Positions 6,997-17,308 are shown, counted from the stretch's first letter. The stretch is DNA of 45,041 nt from a virus (IMGVR_UViG_3300023443_000210:1-45041), one strand, 5' to 3'. Program-made: numbers and translations. The notes: generated from the letters alone by a model not told the origin.

Positions 6997-9054
6997 ATGC
7001 AAAGTGAAACCAAGACACGTACTACCTCTATCGAAATCCATATCTCAGAAATTAATGATGCTAAATTAATTGGTAAGAGGGTTGTAACTGAAGCTCTAGT
7101 AAATGATTTAGAAGAGATACCATTTGTTCCACCTTCGCAACTTCATATGGAATGTCAACCTGATCCTGATAATATTTCTATGTGTAGAAGTTGTTTCCAT
7201 ACTCAGACTGGTGGTGGTCTAACACAATTAGGTGCAGATAATCCTGACCTTCTTAAGTTTATAAACTGTAAGGATGGTGATCTTAGGAAACTGTATAAGA
7301 GTATAGTTAAAGTTCCGAGCAAGTGTAGTCGTGCTATCTTTACTGAACTTGAAAGGAATAATGTTACCCAAGGTAGCTTAGTACCAACTATAGAATACAT
7401 AGATAAAGACGATGACGAATCAGGTACTAAGAATAAAAATATGTATTCAGTAATCATTGAAGCTGTATTCATTGGTAAAGACTTGGTAGAGGCCAACCGT
7501 TCTTACAGACTACAAGGCGTACCTCAGAGAGATCCTAAGAATGGGCGTATCACACTAGTTGTTGATAAGGCTGAAGGCATCATGGATGACATCAATGGGT
7601 TTAAACTAACTGAGGATATGAAAGAATGTTTGAAAATATTCCAACCTAAGGATGATTCTAAAGAAGCATTAGTTGAGAAGCTTGCTGACATTCATAACGA
7701 GATGAGGATAAATCACCATAAGATTAATGGCCGTGAGAACGTAGCATTTTTTACAGACTTGGCTTATCACTCAGTTATGGGTTTTCGATGGGGGAATGAT
7801 TTACATCTAAGAGGATGGATGCAACTATGTCTCTGTGGCGATACCAGTGTAGGTAAGTCAGAACTATTAGAACGTACTATGAAGATGCACCAGATGGGCT
7901 ATTTAGTTCCGGGTGAATCAGTATCGTACGCAGGATTAATGGGCGGTGTAGTTAGTCAGAATAATAAACGTAATGGCAACACTCTTCACTGGGGTGTATT
8001 ACCCAAACACCATAGAAGGATAGTACTCTTTGATGAGGCTCATAATGAGAATGCTATTAAAATCTGGACTATGCTTAATGATGTCAATTCATCGGGGATA
8101 GCTAAGTACAATAAGATAATCCAACGTCAAACACTCGCTATGGTCAGAAAGATATTCTCATCTAACCCACCAGAGGGAACAACTGTTAACGATTATTTAC
8201 ATCCCTGTGAGATGTTGAAATATATCTATAGAACAGCAGAAACCATTAGAAGATTCGATGCCCTGGTTGTCCCTACCGCATTAGACGTGGCCCCCAGCTT
8301 AATCTCAAGAGAAGAACCCATGATAGATGCTAAATATTACGATCTTGATGGCTGTCCGAACCCGAAGTATTCATATGAGGGTAAAAGTGCTGGATACTGG
8401 TTATTACGGTTTATTTACTCAAGAACCCCTGAACAAGTGGTATTTGATGAAGATGCTAGGCAGTTGATTATTAAAGAATCAGACAGGTTATGTAAAAAAT
8501 ACAGCGGCGAGGGGATCCCATTGGTGGAAGCCGGTAGCATCAGATTCAAGATAGCCAGGGGTGCAGCCCCAGTAGCCGGTAGAACCTGCTCAGTCAATAC
8601 TTTATTTGATACTATCATTGTCCAGAAGAGACACGTAGAGGTGTATATAGAAGCTCTTGAGGCTCAATACGATGGAACTACGGGTTACTTAGGCTACTCA
8701 GAGAAGATGTTCAAACTAACCCAATTTGAGAATGATGAGAATTTTTATGAAATATGCTGCCGGGTCAGAGAAGCATTCCACAATAAGAACAATGCACCCC
8801 TGTTAGAACACATATATCAACAAAATACTGTTAACTTCAAGGAATTGGGTTTTACATGGGATGTCCCTCAAGAGGTGTTTAGACGAATATCTACGGCTAT
8901 GATGTCTAATGGTCTTGTTGTACCTAATAGGTCAATGACTAATTTCAGGAAGAATCGCAAGGGATTATTGGTTTTGAAGTATTTAAAAAATGTAGACCTC
9001 AGTATGGCGTTATCTGAGGCCCACTGTAAAGCATTCTTTAAAGCTAATACTTAA
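6997..9054 (+). CDS. MCM-like AAA+ replicative helicase
   Basis: This 685-residue protein has an N-terminal cysteine cluster (Cys53, Cys63, Cys66, Cys91) like an MCM zinc finger. The AAA+ core resembles MCM more than DnaB or SF3. Walker A is GDTSVGKS (281-288), followed by SYAGLMGGVV as in MCM SxAGLT. Walker B is IVLFDEAH (342-349), sensor 1 is FSSNPPEG (387-394), and the arginine-finger motif IRRFDALVV (417-425) matches MCM SRFDL. The C-terminus may be winged-helix. It is the only candidate replicative enzyme in the genome. Its stop overlaps the stop of the convergent late operon. Confidence 0.78.
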   Translation: MQSETKTRTTSIEIHISEINDAKLIGKRVVTEALVNDLEEIPFVPPSQLHMECQPDPDNISMCRSCFHTQTGGGLTQLGADNPDLLKFINCKDGDLRKLYKSIVKVPSKCSRAIFTELERNNVTQGSLVPTIEYIDKDDDESGTKNKNMYSVIIEAVFIGKDLVEANRSYRLQGVPQRDPKNGRITLVVDKAEGIMDDINGFKLTEDMKECLKIFQPKDDSKEALVEKLADIHNEMRINHHKINGRENVAFFTDLAYHSVMGFRWGNDLHLRGWMQLCLCGDTSVGKSELLERTMKMHQMGYLVPGESVSYAGLMGGVVSQNNKRNGNTLHWGVLPKHHRRIVLFDEAHNENAIKIWTMLNDVNSSGIAKYNKIIQRQTLAMVRKIFSSNPPEGTTVNDYLHPCEMLKYIYRTAETIRRFDALVVPTALDVAPSLISREEPMIDAKYYDLDGCPNPKYSYEGKSAGYWLLRFIYSRTPEQVVFDEDARQLIIKESDRLCKKYSGEGIPLVEAGSIRFKIARGAAPVAGRTCSVNTLFDTIIVQKRHVEVYIEALEAQYDGTTGYLGYSEKMFKLTQFENDENFYEICCRVREAFHNKNNAPLLEHIYQQNTVNFKELGFTWDVPQEVFRRISTAMMSNGLVVPNRSMTNFRKNRKGLLVLKYLKNVDLSMALSEAHCKAFFKANT

Positions 9055-9413
9055 TCCATTGCATCCTTAATCTTCTCAATCTTACTCAGATACTTCTCAG
9101 GGATATGCTTAGCCAATTCCTTATGAAGAACCTTAAGCTGTTCCTTACTCAAAGACCCTTTAGCCTTCTGAACACCCTCAACTACGGCTGTTAATGTCCC
9201 ATTTCTCTTACGAGAGACGTAGGCAGCAGCTAATGTAGTTAGCCCTAATCCACCAGCAGTACCGTATGGACCCAATACACCAAGTATTTTGGTTAATGAA
9301 CTAATTGGTGCTTCACCCTCAAGATCATTCCCATCAGCATCTACCCCTGCAATCCAATCTAAACCTTGACAACTGGCTAAGAATAGTACTGTTATTAATA
9401 GTAGTTTTTTCAC
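9051..9413 (-). CDS. Lipoprotein with membrane segment, possible lysis or membrane protein
   Basis: This 120-residue protein begins with a lipoprotein signal peptide (MKKLLLITVLFLASC), with the lipobox LASC giving Cys15. A glycine/alanine-rich hydrophobic stretch follows (GGLGLTTLAAAYVS, about 56-70), then an amphipathic basic C-terminus. It is the last gene of the late operon, where lysis genes (spanins, holins) often lie. No enzyme domain is present, so a lysis role is inference. Confidence 0.65.
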   Translation of the reverse strand: MKKLLLITVLFLASCQGLDWIAGVDADGNDLEGEAPISSLTKILGVLGPYGTAGGLGLTTLAAAYVSRKRNGTLTAVVEGVQKAKGSLSKEQLKVLHKELAKHIPEKYLSKIEKIKDAMD

Positions 9414-12400
9414 TATTTCCTCCTTTTTATAGGTTTTGCGAAAAATTTATCAGCATTCTCTACACGCTGTTTAACTTGTCCTCTAATGAAACTCGCATTC
9501 AAACCATTAGCCTCAGCAAATTTCATAATATCATTCACACCTCTACGGTCACCATCGTTAATGGCATCTACAACACCATTGATAGCCTGTGTGGTAGAAA
9601 ATGTACTCTTGGGTAATGCCATGAAGAAACTGTTACCACCTATGCTGAATGGTACAAACTTACTGGCAACGTTTTTAATCCTCAGAGGGATAGTCTCAAA
9701 GAAGGTAGGCTGAGGCCCAAAGCCTTTACTTCCGAACTCAGTTGGGAAGCCACCGGGACTAACGCCTGTGAATTGTTCTATCACTTCTTTAACACCAGGA
9801 GCCAACTTAGCACCACCAATTTTAAACGGTTCAGTCATCCACCGAATAGGCTCTCTCAACTGTTTACCTAACTTGACATATTCCTCTTTACCCAGTTCTT
9901 CATTGAACCCAATGGCAATATCTGTAGTATGTCCGGGTGGATTTTCCCACATCCATCTGCCTGTGAAAGCTTGGTTTAAAAGATTGGTACTAGCAAACAA
10001 GCCAAATGCAGCCCTACCCCAATAGGCTGTAGCCAATCCCTCTTGAGCCTTTTCTATGTCAGTGAGAGGTACACCACTAGTTATAGATTTAACCCTCTTA
10101 ACACCGGCCTTAGCAAATCTTCCAAAGATACGGGCATTAGCTAATGTCCAGTCAGGAGCAAAGGTGAGTATACTACTCAACTGTTTCATCTTAGGGGTAA
10201 CCATAAGTTTTTCCCAGTTCAGACCACCAAAGGCATCATCCATGAATGCACCAGCAGTCTTCTTAATCTCTTCTATATTGGCATCAGGGAATTTCTTTAT
10301 AAGTTTAGATACTTGTTGGTTAAAACCGAATACCTTTGAAGGAACATGAAGCGTTTCCCATAGAGCCTCGTTTTGAAACTCAACAGCCTTACCTAGAAAC
10401 TTAGTTGCAACATCACCACCAGGAACTTTTCTAGCAACATTACCAATATTGTCTATAGCCTTATTAAGAGCGCCAATTCTAACGTCAGCACTCATCTCAA
10501 CATTCATATACTTAGCAGCTTCTAAAATCTGCCTACTTTCAAAATCAGCCAGCTTCTTAGCAAACCCAGCCTTCTGCAAACCCTGTGATAACAATGGTAT
10601 TCCAGCACCTTGTTTAAGACCAAAGGCTAGTCCTTTAAACCCTGATACAGCAAAGAGAGATTCTAACAAAGCGGCACTATGAAAGAATGAAGCACCTAAG
10701 CTAACAGATTTACTTACTGCATTAAATTGTTCCATAGCTTTAAGAGCAGCATTCCCAAATGGTTTATCTATCATTACCTTTAAAGCGTTCTTAACCTCTA
10801 AAGGCATCCATACATCTGTAGTAGCACCTATCTTTTGAGCTATGTTAATATCATCTAAGGCAACCCACCCCTCATCAGCAAGCTTCAATCTCTTAGCCTT
10901 CTCTTTAGTTGTAAATAGTTTGACAAATTTATCTTTCTGAGCGACACCTTCATCTAATACTCTCATCAGTTTAGACTTTCTAATGGTTTCAATGGCGGTA
11001 CTAGAAGTGATAATGTTAGCAGCAGCAGTATGATATTTCTGTGCTAAATCAAAGACATCAAGATTCTTGGGCAGTAACCCTCTTTCAGACATAGCTGTAA
11101 ACATAGTATTAATAGATCGTTTTTGAAGGAAGCCACCATTAGTTGCGAACTTACTAGCTACTTCACTAACAGCAGGAATAACATCATCAAGATCATACAC
11201 ATGTTGGATGTATCCTTCAATTGCTTTAATATCTGTACCCCTTTTAGACTGATTAATAGTCTGAAGTAAAGTATCGTAATGAGCATTCAAAACATTATCA
11301 GAATAATCCATAGCCTTAGTCAAACCCTGTTCATCAACAAATTTCTTAAGCTTCGCAAAGGTTTCTAAGTCATGCCCAACTAAAGAGCCTAACCCAACTT
11401 GTTGTAACAAATCAGGGGCAGCAGGCAATCCAGTACCGGCCACCTTGCCCTCTCTATAAAAGAATGCTAGTTTCTTCAATTCTTCTACAGGAAGTTTAGA
11501 AGCGACAGCACCAATAGTAACTAACTTAGAAAAGGCATCATTCCTTTTGGCCTTTTTAATAATAGAAGACGCAAGATGTTCCCCCATATCAATAGACCTT
11601 TGCTCAACAACTGTCTTTGTCAAATCTTTCAGCTTAGTCGTACCATTAGCCATAAACTTCGTATAAGGAAATATCTGATCAAACTGGCTCCACATTCTTT
11701 CACCTTGGATCAATGTCTTTTCAATCTGAGTGAATGGAACTTTAAACCCTAATACTTGTCTTTGACCAGCTATAGCTTGAGCAGAACGAGTAGGTGCCAA
11801 TGGCAATTTAGTAAGCGGATCTAAACCCTTTTCAATACGAGATATGTTTCTAAGTTCTAACTTCTTATCAAGATCAAACGCCTTGCGGAATATATTAAAC
11901 TCTTCTTGATTGGGAAGCTTCTTTAAAATACTAGGGTCAATCTCTGATTTCCTAATCTTCTTAAGTATCCCATTGACCATACCTAAGTCACCAGTTCTAA
12001 CCGCAGCATTCAAGTCTCTAACAAGACTAGGATTGGATACACCTTTAGCTGATATATTTAATATCTTTTCAAGACCTTTTACCTTTTCAGCAGAAGATAT
12101 GTCTGCCAATTTAGATAGCTTCCTAGTAACAGTACTACCTTTAAATGCTAACCTACCAAGTTTCTCAGTAGCAAGAGCAGACTTACCAGCCAATGTAGCA
12201 CCACCAGTAAAGAAGGCACTGACAAGGGTGATTGGGTCAAGAAGAATATCTAGAGCTAAACGTCCAAATGTATTCTTTATCCCTAATCCTGTTCCAACAT
12301 TGATAGTCGGTATAAAACCAAAAGCGAGATCAAAAAATCCCTCATCTTCTTCACTAGGCCCTTGAAGTGGTTGAGCAAAATCAAAAGACTTGGGCCTACC

Positions 12401-12460
12401 TCTACTAACTGGTTGTGAAAAGGGATCACCTGAAAATGGATCAGAACTTATTCGTGTCAT
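9413..12460 (-). CDS. Very large internal virion/ejection-type protein
   Basis: This is the longest gene, 1015 residues. Hydrophobic alanine- and glycine-rich helices occur near the N-terminus (DPITLVSAFFTGGATLAGK) and near 590-660, and the rest is mostly helical and basic. I see no lysozyme or protease motif. It lies at the promoter-distal end of the late operon with two helical proteins of 413 and 285 residues. This trio resembles the internal or ejection proteins of short-tailed phages, released to span the envelope during DNA entry. Assignment rests on size, composition and position. Confidence 0.6.
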   Translation of the reverse strand: MTRISSDPFSGDPFSQPVSRGRPKSFDFAQPLQGPSEEDEGFFDLAFGFIPTINVGTGLGIKNTFGRLALDILLDPITLVSAFFTGGATLAGKSALATEKLGRLAFKGSTVTRKLSKLADISSAEKVKGLEKILNISAKGVSNPSLVRDLNAAVRTGDLGMVNGILKKIRKSEIDPSILKKLPNQEEFNIFRKAFDLDKKLELRNISRIEKGLDPLTKLPLAPTRSAQAIAGQRQVLGFKVPFTQIEKTLIQGERMWSQFDQIFPYTKFMANGTTKLKDLTKTVVEQRSIDMGEHLASSIIKKAKRNDAFSKLVTIGAVASKLPVEELKKLAFFYREGKVAGTGLPAAPDLLQQVGLGSLVGHDLETFAKLKKFVDEQGLTKAMDYSDNVLNAHYDTLLQTINQSKRGTDIKAIEGYIQHVYDLDDVIPAVSEVASKFATNGGFLQKRSINTMFTAMSERGLLPKNLDVFDLAQKYHTAAANIITSSTAIETIRKSKLMRVLDEGVAQKDKFVKLFTTKEKAKRLKLADEGWVALDDINIAQKIGATTDVWMPLEVKNALKVMIDKPFGNAALKAMEQFNAVSKSVSLGASFFHSAALLESLFAVSGFKGLAFGLKQGAGIPLLSQGLQKAGFAKKLADFESRQILEAAKYMNVEMSADVRIGALNKAIDNIGNVARKVPGGDVATKFLGKAVEFQNEALWETLHVPSKVFGFNQQVSKLIKKFPDANIEEIKKTAGAFMDDAFGGLNWEKLMVTPKMKQLSSILTFAPDWTLANARIFGRFAKAGVKRVKSITSGVPLTDIEKAQEGLATAYWGRAAFGLFASTNLLNQAFTGRWMWENPPGHTTDIAIGFNEELGKEEYVKLGKQLREPIRWMTEPFKIGGAKLAPGVKEVIEQFTGVSPGGFPTEFGSKGFGPQPTFFETIPLRIKNVASKFVPFSIGGNSFFMALPKSTFSTTQAINGVVDAINDGDRRGVNDIMKFAEANGLNASFIRGQVKQRVENADKFFAKPIKRRK

Positions 12461-13698
12461 TCAAAGCCTGACTTTTTAACTCTTTTCAGCCTATCTCTAA
12501 TTGTTCTTAACTTCTTAGCGGATAATTTCTCAGTAGCTTCAGTATCAAACAGTTCACCAGCCTCAACGTCTTTAATGGCTTGAGTAATTTGTAAACCTAT
12601 TTTACTTAGGATGGCAGCAGCAACTTGTTTATCAGAAAATCCAGTTGACGAAGATATGTCTGTAATAACTTTGTCTAATGCGCTGAAGTTTAAATCATCT
12701 TTAATTAACTCATTAAGATCACGCTTATCAGTTAAATCAGTGAAGTCAAAGTCAATAGCTTCAAATGCCACTTCAATAGATTGGTCTATAGCTGCTGTTA
12801 TTTGAGATTGTTCCTGAGCCTTTTGAGTAGCTTTTATCTCACGCCTTTCACCAAGAGCTGCTAATTGTTCATCAGTTGAAAGAGGATTCAAAGTTCCAGG
12901 TGCAACACCAAATATGGATTCATATATCTTAGCAGCCTGAACAACATCACGGGTATTTGTGAATGTAAGGATTTCATTTTGCGCAGCTTTAAACTGTTCT
13001 AACTTAAAGGCTATCTCCTGTTCAGATGCCCTTTGATTAAGTCTTAAATCTTGTTCAAGTAATAGGGCTTTCTCGTTCATTCTTTCATTGAATAGTATCT
13101 GACGGGACTTAATAGCTTCAGGGCTAGTTTGAGTAAGAATCCTGGTTAGTTCTATTTGTTGTCTTGCAGCTATAGCCTGTGGGGTAACGGCAGCCTCGGC
13201 TTTAGCTTTTGCTTCAGACTTAATCGTCTCTGAGACTTCATCCCTTTGAAGTTTAGAAAGTTTCTTACCAGATTTAGATTCACGAGCGGCAACTTCAGCA
13301 TCAATTTTACCTTGAACGTCCTCTACTCTTTCTTCTCGTTTAATCTGTCCGGTAAGAGTTCTTAATCTCTTAGCTTCAGGAGATTCTAAAGTACTAATAT
13401 CAGCCCCAATTTGTCTTTGACGAAGTGTATTAGATAAGTCTTGATCAGCAATAGCTAGAGCATCCCTAGTAGTTCTCTTAGCCTGAAGAAATATATTCTC
13501 CTCTGCTGTTTGAGGTTGTATAACAGATTGACCTGTTTGTGGATCGGTTACGACCTTCAATCCTTGTTGTCCTAAAGTTAATTCGAAGTTAAGTGCCTCT
13601 CTACCAATATCATTAGCTGATCTAACAGCATCATTAAGACGACGTTGAACCTTATCGAGTTCACCTAGAAATACTTTAGTTCCTTCTATACTAGCCAT
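12457..13698 (-). CDS. Helical virion protein, probable internal/ejection component
   Basis: This 413-residue protein is strongly predicted to be alpha-helical and coiled-coil, rich in Ala, Glu, Lys and Gln. It has no membrane segment or recognisable enzyme motif. It overlaps the start of the 1015-residue protein by 4 bases. By composition and neighbours it is a likely ejection-complex subunit. Confidence 0.55.
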   Translation of the reverse strand: MASIEGTKVFLGELDKVQRRLNDAVRSANDIGREALNFELTLGQQGLKVVTDPQTGQSVIQPQTAEENIFLQAKRTTRDALAIADQDLSNTLRQRQIGADISTLESPEAKRLRTLTGQIKREERVEDVQGKIDAEVAARESKSGKKLSKLQRDEVSETIKSEAKAKAEAAVTPQAIAARQQIELTRILTQTSPEAIKSRQILFNERMNEKALLLEQDLRLNQRASEQEIAFKLEQFKAAQNEILTFTNTRDVVQAAKIYESIFGVAPGTLNPLSTDEQLAALGERREIKATQKAQEQSQITAAIDQSIEVAFEAIDFDFTDLTDKRDLNELIKDDLNFSALDKVITDISSSTGFSDKQVAAAILSKIGLQITQAIKDVEAGELFDTEATEKLSAKKLRTIRDRLKRVKKSGFE

Positions 13699-13710
13699 AT
13701 TAGTCTCCTA

Positions 13711-14568
13711 TTATCCGCCCTGTAGGAATGGTACTGTTCCAGTTCCAGTATTTCCAGCAGTTGTTGAAACATTAGACGATGAACCAAGGGTGGGGAAGGT
13801 TTGTTTCTTCTGCGTTGCTCCAAATCCAGCACCCTGTAAGAATCCCCTAAACGTTCCAAACTGCTCAAGGCCAGCAAATCCACCAGCCAAACTAGCAAAT
13901 CCACCAGCCTGATTTGCACGAGCGGCATCAGCTTGTTGAATCTTAAATGCCTGTGATTGCGCCTGAAGACCAGCCTGACCCTGCGCCCCGCCAAGGGCAA
14001 GACTTGTAAGATCACCAAGGCCAGAAACCCCTGGACTAAAGGTTTGAACCCCAAATGGCGTAGCTGATTCTAATTGAGCTAATTGCCCCCTTAATCCAAA
14101 GGCTTGAAGCTCATTCTGTGCCTGAGCCTGTTGTACAGCCAATCCCTCTTGAATTGCACTAGCTGGTCCTAAAGTGAGCCCACGAGCTGCCTGTGCGCCT
14201 CTAACACCCTGTGTAGTTAATCTGCGTTCTAAATCCCCGCCAATAAGTCTAGAAACAAGATCCTCGCCCTGTTGAATCCCAGCTTGAGTTTGCTCGAAAA
14301 ATCCAGGTAAAGCAGCCCTTTGAGATTCTATTTGAGAAGTTAAGAATTGACCACCAAAATCCCGTTGATTCTTGATAGCACCAGCTAACTGTATTCTCTG
14401 AGAGCCAACAGCTTGCTTAGTTAATTCAGATAGAGAAGGTAGTTGAGGCGTTCTGAACTTTGATCTCTGAGAACCTAATGCAAATCCAGCGGCACCAGTT
14501 AACAATGAAGCAGTACCACCACCTCCGCCACCCGCACCAAATAATGTACCTAAAGCTAATGCTGTCAT
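13711..14568 (-). CDS. Gly/Ala/Gln-rich virion protein, probable internal component
   Basis: This 285-residue protein opens with a hydrophobic glycine run (LFGAGGGGGGTASLLTGAAG). Gln/Ala-rich helices follow, with repeated G-Q-A patterns toward the C-terminus. Similar low-complexity proteins precede the large ejection proteins of podoviruses. The family is not firmly recognised, and the role is inferred from composition and gene order. Confidence 0.55.
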   Translation of the reverse strand: MTALALGTLFGAGGGGGGTASLLTGAAGFALGSQRSKFRTPQLPSLSELTKQAVGSQRIQLAGAIKNQRDFGGQFLTSQIESQRAALPGFFEQTQAGIQQGEDLVSRLIGGDLERRLTTQGVRGAQAARGLTLGPASAIQEGLAVQQAQAQNELQAFGLRGQLAQLESATPFGVQTFSPGVSGLGDLTSLALGGAQGQAGLQAQSQAFKIQQADAARANQAGGFASLAGGFAGLEQFGTFRGFLQGAGFGATQKKQTFPTLGSSSNVSTTAGNTGTGTVPFLQGG

Positions 14569-14577
14569 TTTATACTC

Positions 14578-15585
14578 CTAACCTGCCAAAACAAATTCAT
14601 AAAGATAGTTAGCATTACCTATCGGCGTACCCGTCTTAGTGAATGTCACTGTGAAATTAGTTGTTGTTGCTGCTGAAACCACCCCTACCTGTTTATTAGT
14701 AGTGGCAGCATCCGATAGTATGGTAATGGCTCCGGCTTCCAAATATTGACCGCCAGCCCCAGAATCAGTAGACCCCCTAGCTGCCTGTGCAAATGTTGAT
14801 CCCTGAATACTACAAAATCCAGTAGATGATAATGCACCAGAAGAAGTCCCATCAGTAGAAACACAATCTATTGTCAAAGGTATTGTCCCTAAATTATGGC
14901 TAATAACAGAATCACCTGAAGCTGTAGTTTTAGCCCTACTAAGTGAAACCTGTTCGACTGCTGAAAATCTAGAACCAGTAACATTGGCAATCATTGTAGC
15001 CCCACCCAATTGAGCTTCAACAGAACTTGAACTAGTATCCATAGCCCTAGCAAAAGCACCAGAACCAAATGTAGCACTTGGATCAGCCTTTTTAACGGTA
15101 GTAGAAGTGAATAGGTAATCCCCGTTATTAGTCGAACCAGTTACTTTTAATGTGGGGACATAACCTTCAGTAGCAACAAATACCGCAGCATCATTTGCCC
15201 CACCTATAATAATCACACCAAATACAGCAGTATTATTAGCCGTTGTAGTAGTTGTAACACTGAGATCATTAGCAGTATCAATAATCACAACATCACCGGC
15301 AGTTAAAGAATCCCCACTTTTATTCACATAGACATGACCATTGATAGGCTGGAAAACACCACCGGAATCTTTAACCTTATATACATCATTAGTAGTGTCA
15401 TACCAAAATCTTTGATCAGAACTCGAAGGCGCTGAAGACCCAAGGTGAATTGGATTAGTAGTTGTTAATGTGAAATCAGCACTAACAATCTGAGTTACAG
15501 TAGCAGCATCTACAAGTGAATGTAGATTTGTATTTGTAACAGTACCATTGACCCCATATGTGAATCCTCTAGTTACAGTTGCCAT
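14578..15585 (-). CDS. Tail fibre/decoration-type structural protein
   Basis: This 335-residue protein is rich in Ser, Thr, Gly and Val in beta-strand patterns. Residues about 48-85 (SAPSSSDQRFWYDTTNDVYK) resemble the small 'FYVD..D..(F/W)K.IDS.G' module at the N-terminus of the 19842 and 20677 genes. The C-terminal half looks like a beta-sandwich. A virion surface or fibre role is likely. Its ATG overlaps the stop of the zinc-ribbon gene (TAATG). Confidence 0.6.
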   Translation of the reverse strand: MATVTRGFTYGVNGTVTNTNLHSLVDAATVTQIVSADFTLTTTNPIHLGSSAPSSSDQRFWYDTTNDVYKVKDSGGVFQPINGHVYVNKSGDSLTAGDVVIIDTANDLSVTTTTTANNTAVFGVIIIGGANDAAVFVATEGYVPTLKVTGSTNNGDYLFTSTTVKKADPSATFGSGAFARAMDTSSSSVEAQLGGATMIANVTGSRFSAVEQVSLSRAKTTASGDSVISHNLGTIPLTIDCVSTDGTSSGALSSTGFCSIQGSTFAQAARGSTDSGAGGQYLEAGAITILSDAATTNKQVGVVSAATTTNFTVTFTKTGTPIGNANYLYEFVLAG

Positions 15586-15758
15586 TATTCATCTCCTTCT
15601 ATATCAGGATATATAAAACTATCATTCCATCCACAGCAAGGACACGAAACATTTCTTGTTTGCGGTTTATGTTTAAAGATAAAGAATATTTCACCACAAC
15701 TATTATTAGGACATTGTAGTTTTTCTTTTATCATATTAGTTTCTATAAACTTACTCAT
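15585..15758 (-). CDS. Small zinc-ribbon protein
   Basis: This 57-residue protein starts MSKFIETNMIKEKLQC and has two cysteine pairs, CPNNSC and CPCC, spaced like a zinc ribbon. The ATG at 15758 and a stop overlapping the next start (TAATG) make it a coupled member of the late operon. The function is unknown; it may bind nucleic acid or act as a structural zinc knuckle. Confidence 0.65.
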   Translation of the reverse strand: MSKFIETNMIKEKLQCPNNSCGEIFFIFKHKPQTRNVSCPCCGWNDSFIYPDIEGDE

Positions 15759-15760
15759 TA

Positions 15761-17308
15761 CTACAATCCCTGCCTTTCATAGTTCTGATCAAGCATCGTA
15801 ACTATCCATTCAAGATATTGAACGTCAGTAATTTCATCATGCTCAAACTCAAAGTCAATATTTCTTCCCCTGCTTAATCCTTCTAAATGGAACTTACCAC
15901 GAACAATCCCGGTAGACCCTAATTGAAATGATAGAGTTTCAGGTAATGTAGGTGCGCCAGAGATAATGTCAAATGTCCCCACATTACTAAAGCCAGCATC
16001 ATCAACCCTAGCCCTAACTGTCACAGTACCCTCCCCAGTTCCTAAGGCAGCTACCTCTATCTCGTTAAATATCTTGTCAGATTCAGGATGGTTTCCATCA
16101 TATTTTTTAGTCCTTAAAATAGTCTTAATGGATGAACCATCGTTATCAAATGTCCCATCAAACATACGGACAACACTTTGACCATCAGTTGAACCAAAGT
16201 AAGTATCTCTACCCTGTCCTCGAATATCTGAACTTACAAACTTAGCAGCAGTAAATGAATCCCAAGGACCATACCAACCACCTGACCTAGTATCGAATAC
16301 AAATGTGTCACTATTCTCTGTAGCACTATCTAATGGCATAGATAACATGTAAAAGTTCTCATGTACACCAGCAGATGCTTTAGAGGCATGTAGCTTATTA
16401 ATACGATTCATCTCAGCTTCAATCTTATCTGAAATTGGAATAGCTTGAGTGCCTACAGGGGCGTCTAAAGCTGTACGGTTCAAAGCTCTAACTCTGTTCT
16501 CATTGTCTAGAAAGTAAACCACGCCACCTAGCTCTTGGACTGTATCTTTGGCTACAAGACCATATCTCTCATCAATAACTTTACGTGACCATGTACTTAT
16601 AGTTGCTGGGTTTGTGATGATTAATTCTTCAATCTTATTATTCATAAAGATTAGAAGTTCTTGATTTCTATAACCTTTAATCTTAACGATCTCTGAATTA
16701 CCTGAACCTTCACCAAACTTTTGAGTTTCACTCTTATCGAAAGAATCCTCAAGAATCTGAGAGACAATTAGATGAGACTTATTATCAACATCATTAGTCC
16801 AAACTCTGTTCAGAAAATATTCACTAGTAGTATGACGAAGCATGGCAGATGCGCTTGACGCTATTGTAGAAAATGCTAACGCTGTATTAAACACTATAGG
16901 GTCGCTAGTCCCATCACAGAAGAATATCTTATTCAAACCCTGTTCAAATTCACCTTCATTGTCAGCATTGGGAATAGTAGCTCTTAATGAAACAACCCCG
17001 GAACTATCACTAGAGAATATCTCATCACTAACTTGGAACAATAAAACTGGTGTACTGCCATCATCCGGGTTAAAATCAATGAGAGATCGAATAGCTCCTG
17101 ATACAGAACTAGCAATTGTACTAGCAAATGCAAATGTAGTCGTCCCTTCAGTCTTTTTAACTAATCCTGGATCTGTAAATAGTCCTTGAAGTAATTGTGC
17201 TTCAGTGTCACTAATTTCAGTTGGAAACGTACGTGTATTAAGTCCCCCGCTCTGATCTTTAATCGTAATTAAAAGGGGGAACTCTCTTAGTCTGTCAGTA
17301 TCAGCCAT
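15761..17308 (-). CDS. Tail protein, P22 gp10-like/tail-tube-B-like stabilisation protein
   Basis: This 515-residue beta-rich protein is a probable tail hub or stabilisation component. The N-terminal region reads LNTRTFPTEISDTEAQLL...KKTEGTTTFA, the usual start of phage tail proteins that line the connector and carry a beta-propeller-like core (repeated 'VVYFLDNENRVRALN' and 'SGGWYGPW' blades). It directly follows the adaptor-like gene, the same order as in P22-type and T7-type tails. Family assignment is by pattern, not by search. Confidence 0.65.
   Translation of the reverse strand: MADTDRLREFPLLITIKDQSGGLNTRTFPTEISDTEAQLLQGLFTDPGLVKKTEGTTTFAFASTIASSVSGAIRSLIDFNPDDGSTPVLLFQVSDEIFSSDSSGVVSLRATIPNADNEGEFEQGLNKIFFCDGTSDPIVFNTALAFSTIASSASAMLRHTTSEYFLNRVWTNDVDNKSHLIVSQILEDSFDKSETQKFGEGSGNSEIVKIKGYRNQELLIFMNNKIEELIITNPATISTWSRKVIDERYGLVAKDTVQELGGVVYFLDNENRVRALNRTALDAPVGTQAIPISDKIEAEMNRINKLHASKASAGVHENFYMLSMPLDSATENSDTFVFDTRSGGWYGPWDSFTAAKFVSSDIRGQGRDTYFGSTDGQSVVRMFDGTFDNDGSSIKTILRTKKYDGNHPESDKIFNEIEVAALGTGEGTVTVRARVDDAGFSNVGTFDIISGAPTLPETLSFQLGSTGIVRGKFHLEGLSRGRNIDFEFEHDEITDVQYLEWIVTMLDQNYERQGL

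Noticed and set aside
9305-12365. Several plus-strand frames opposite the large virion gene
   Set aside because: They are shadows of the 1015-residue gene, with no ribosome binding sites and no recognisable domains.
13686-14054. 122-codon minus-strand frame
   Set aside because: It is an out-of-frame shadow of the Gly/Ala-rich virion gene, with leucine/arginine-rich nonsense composition.
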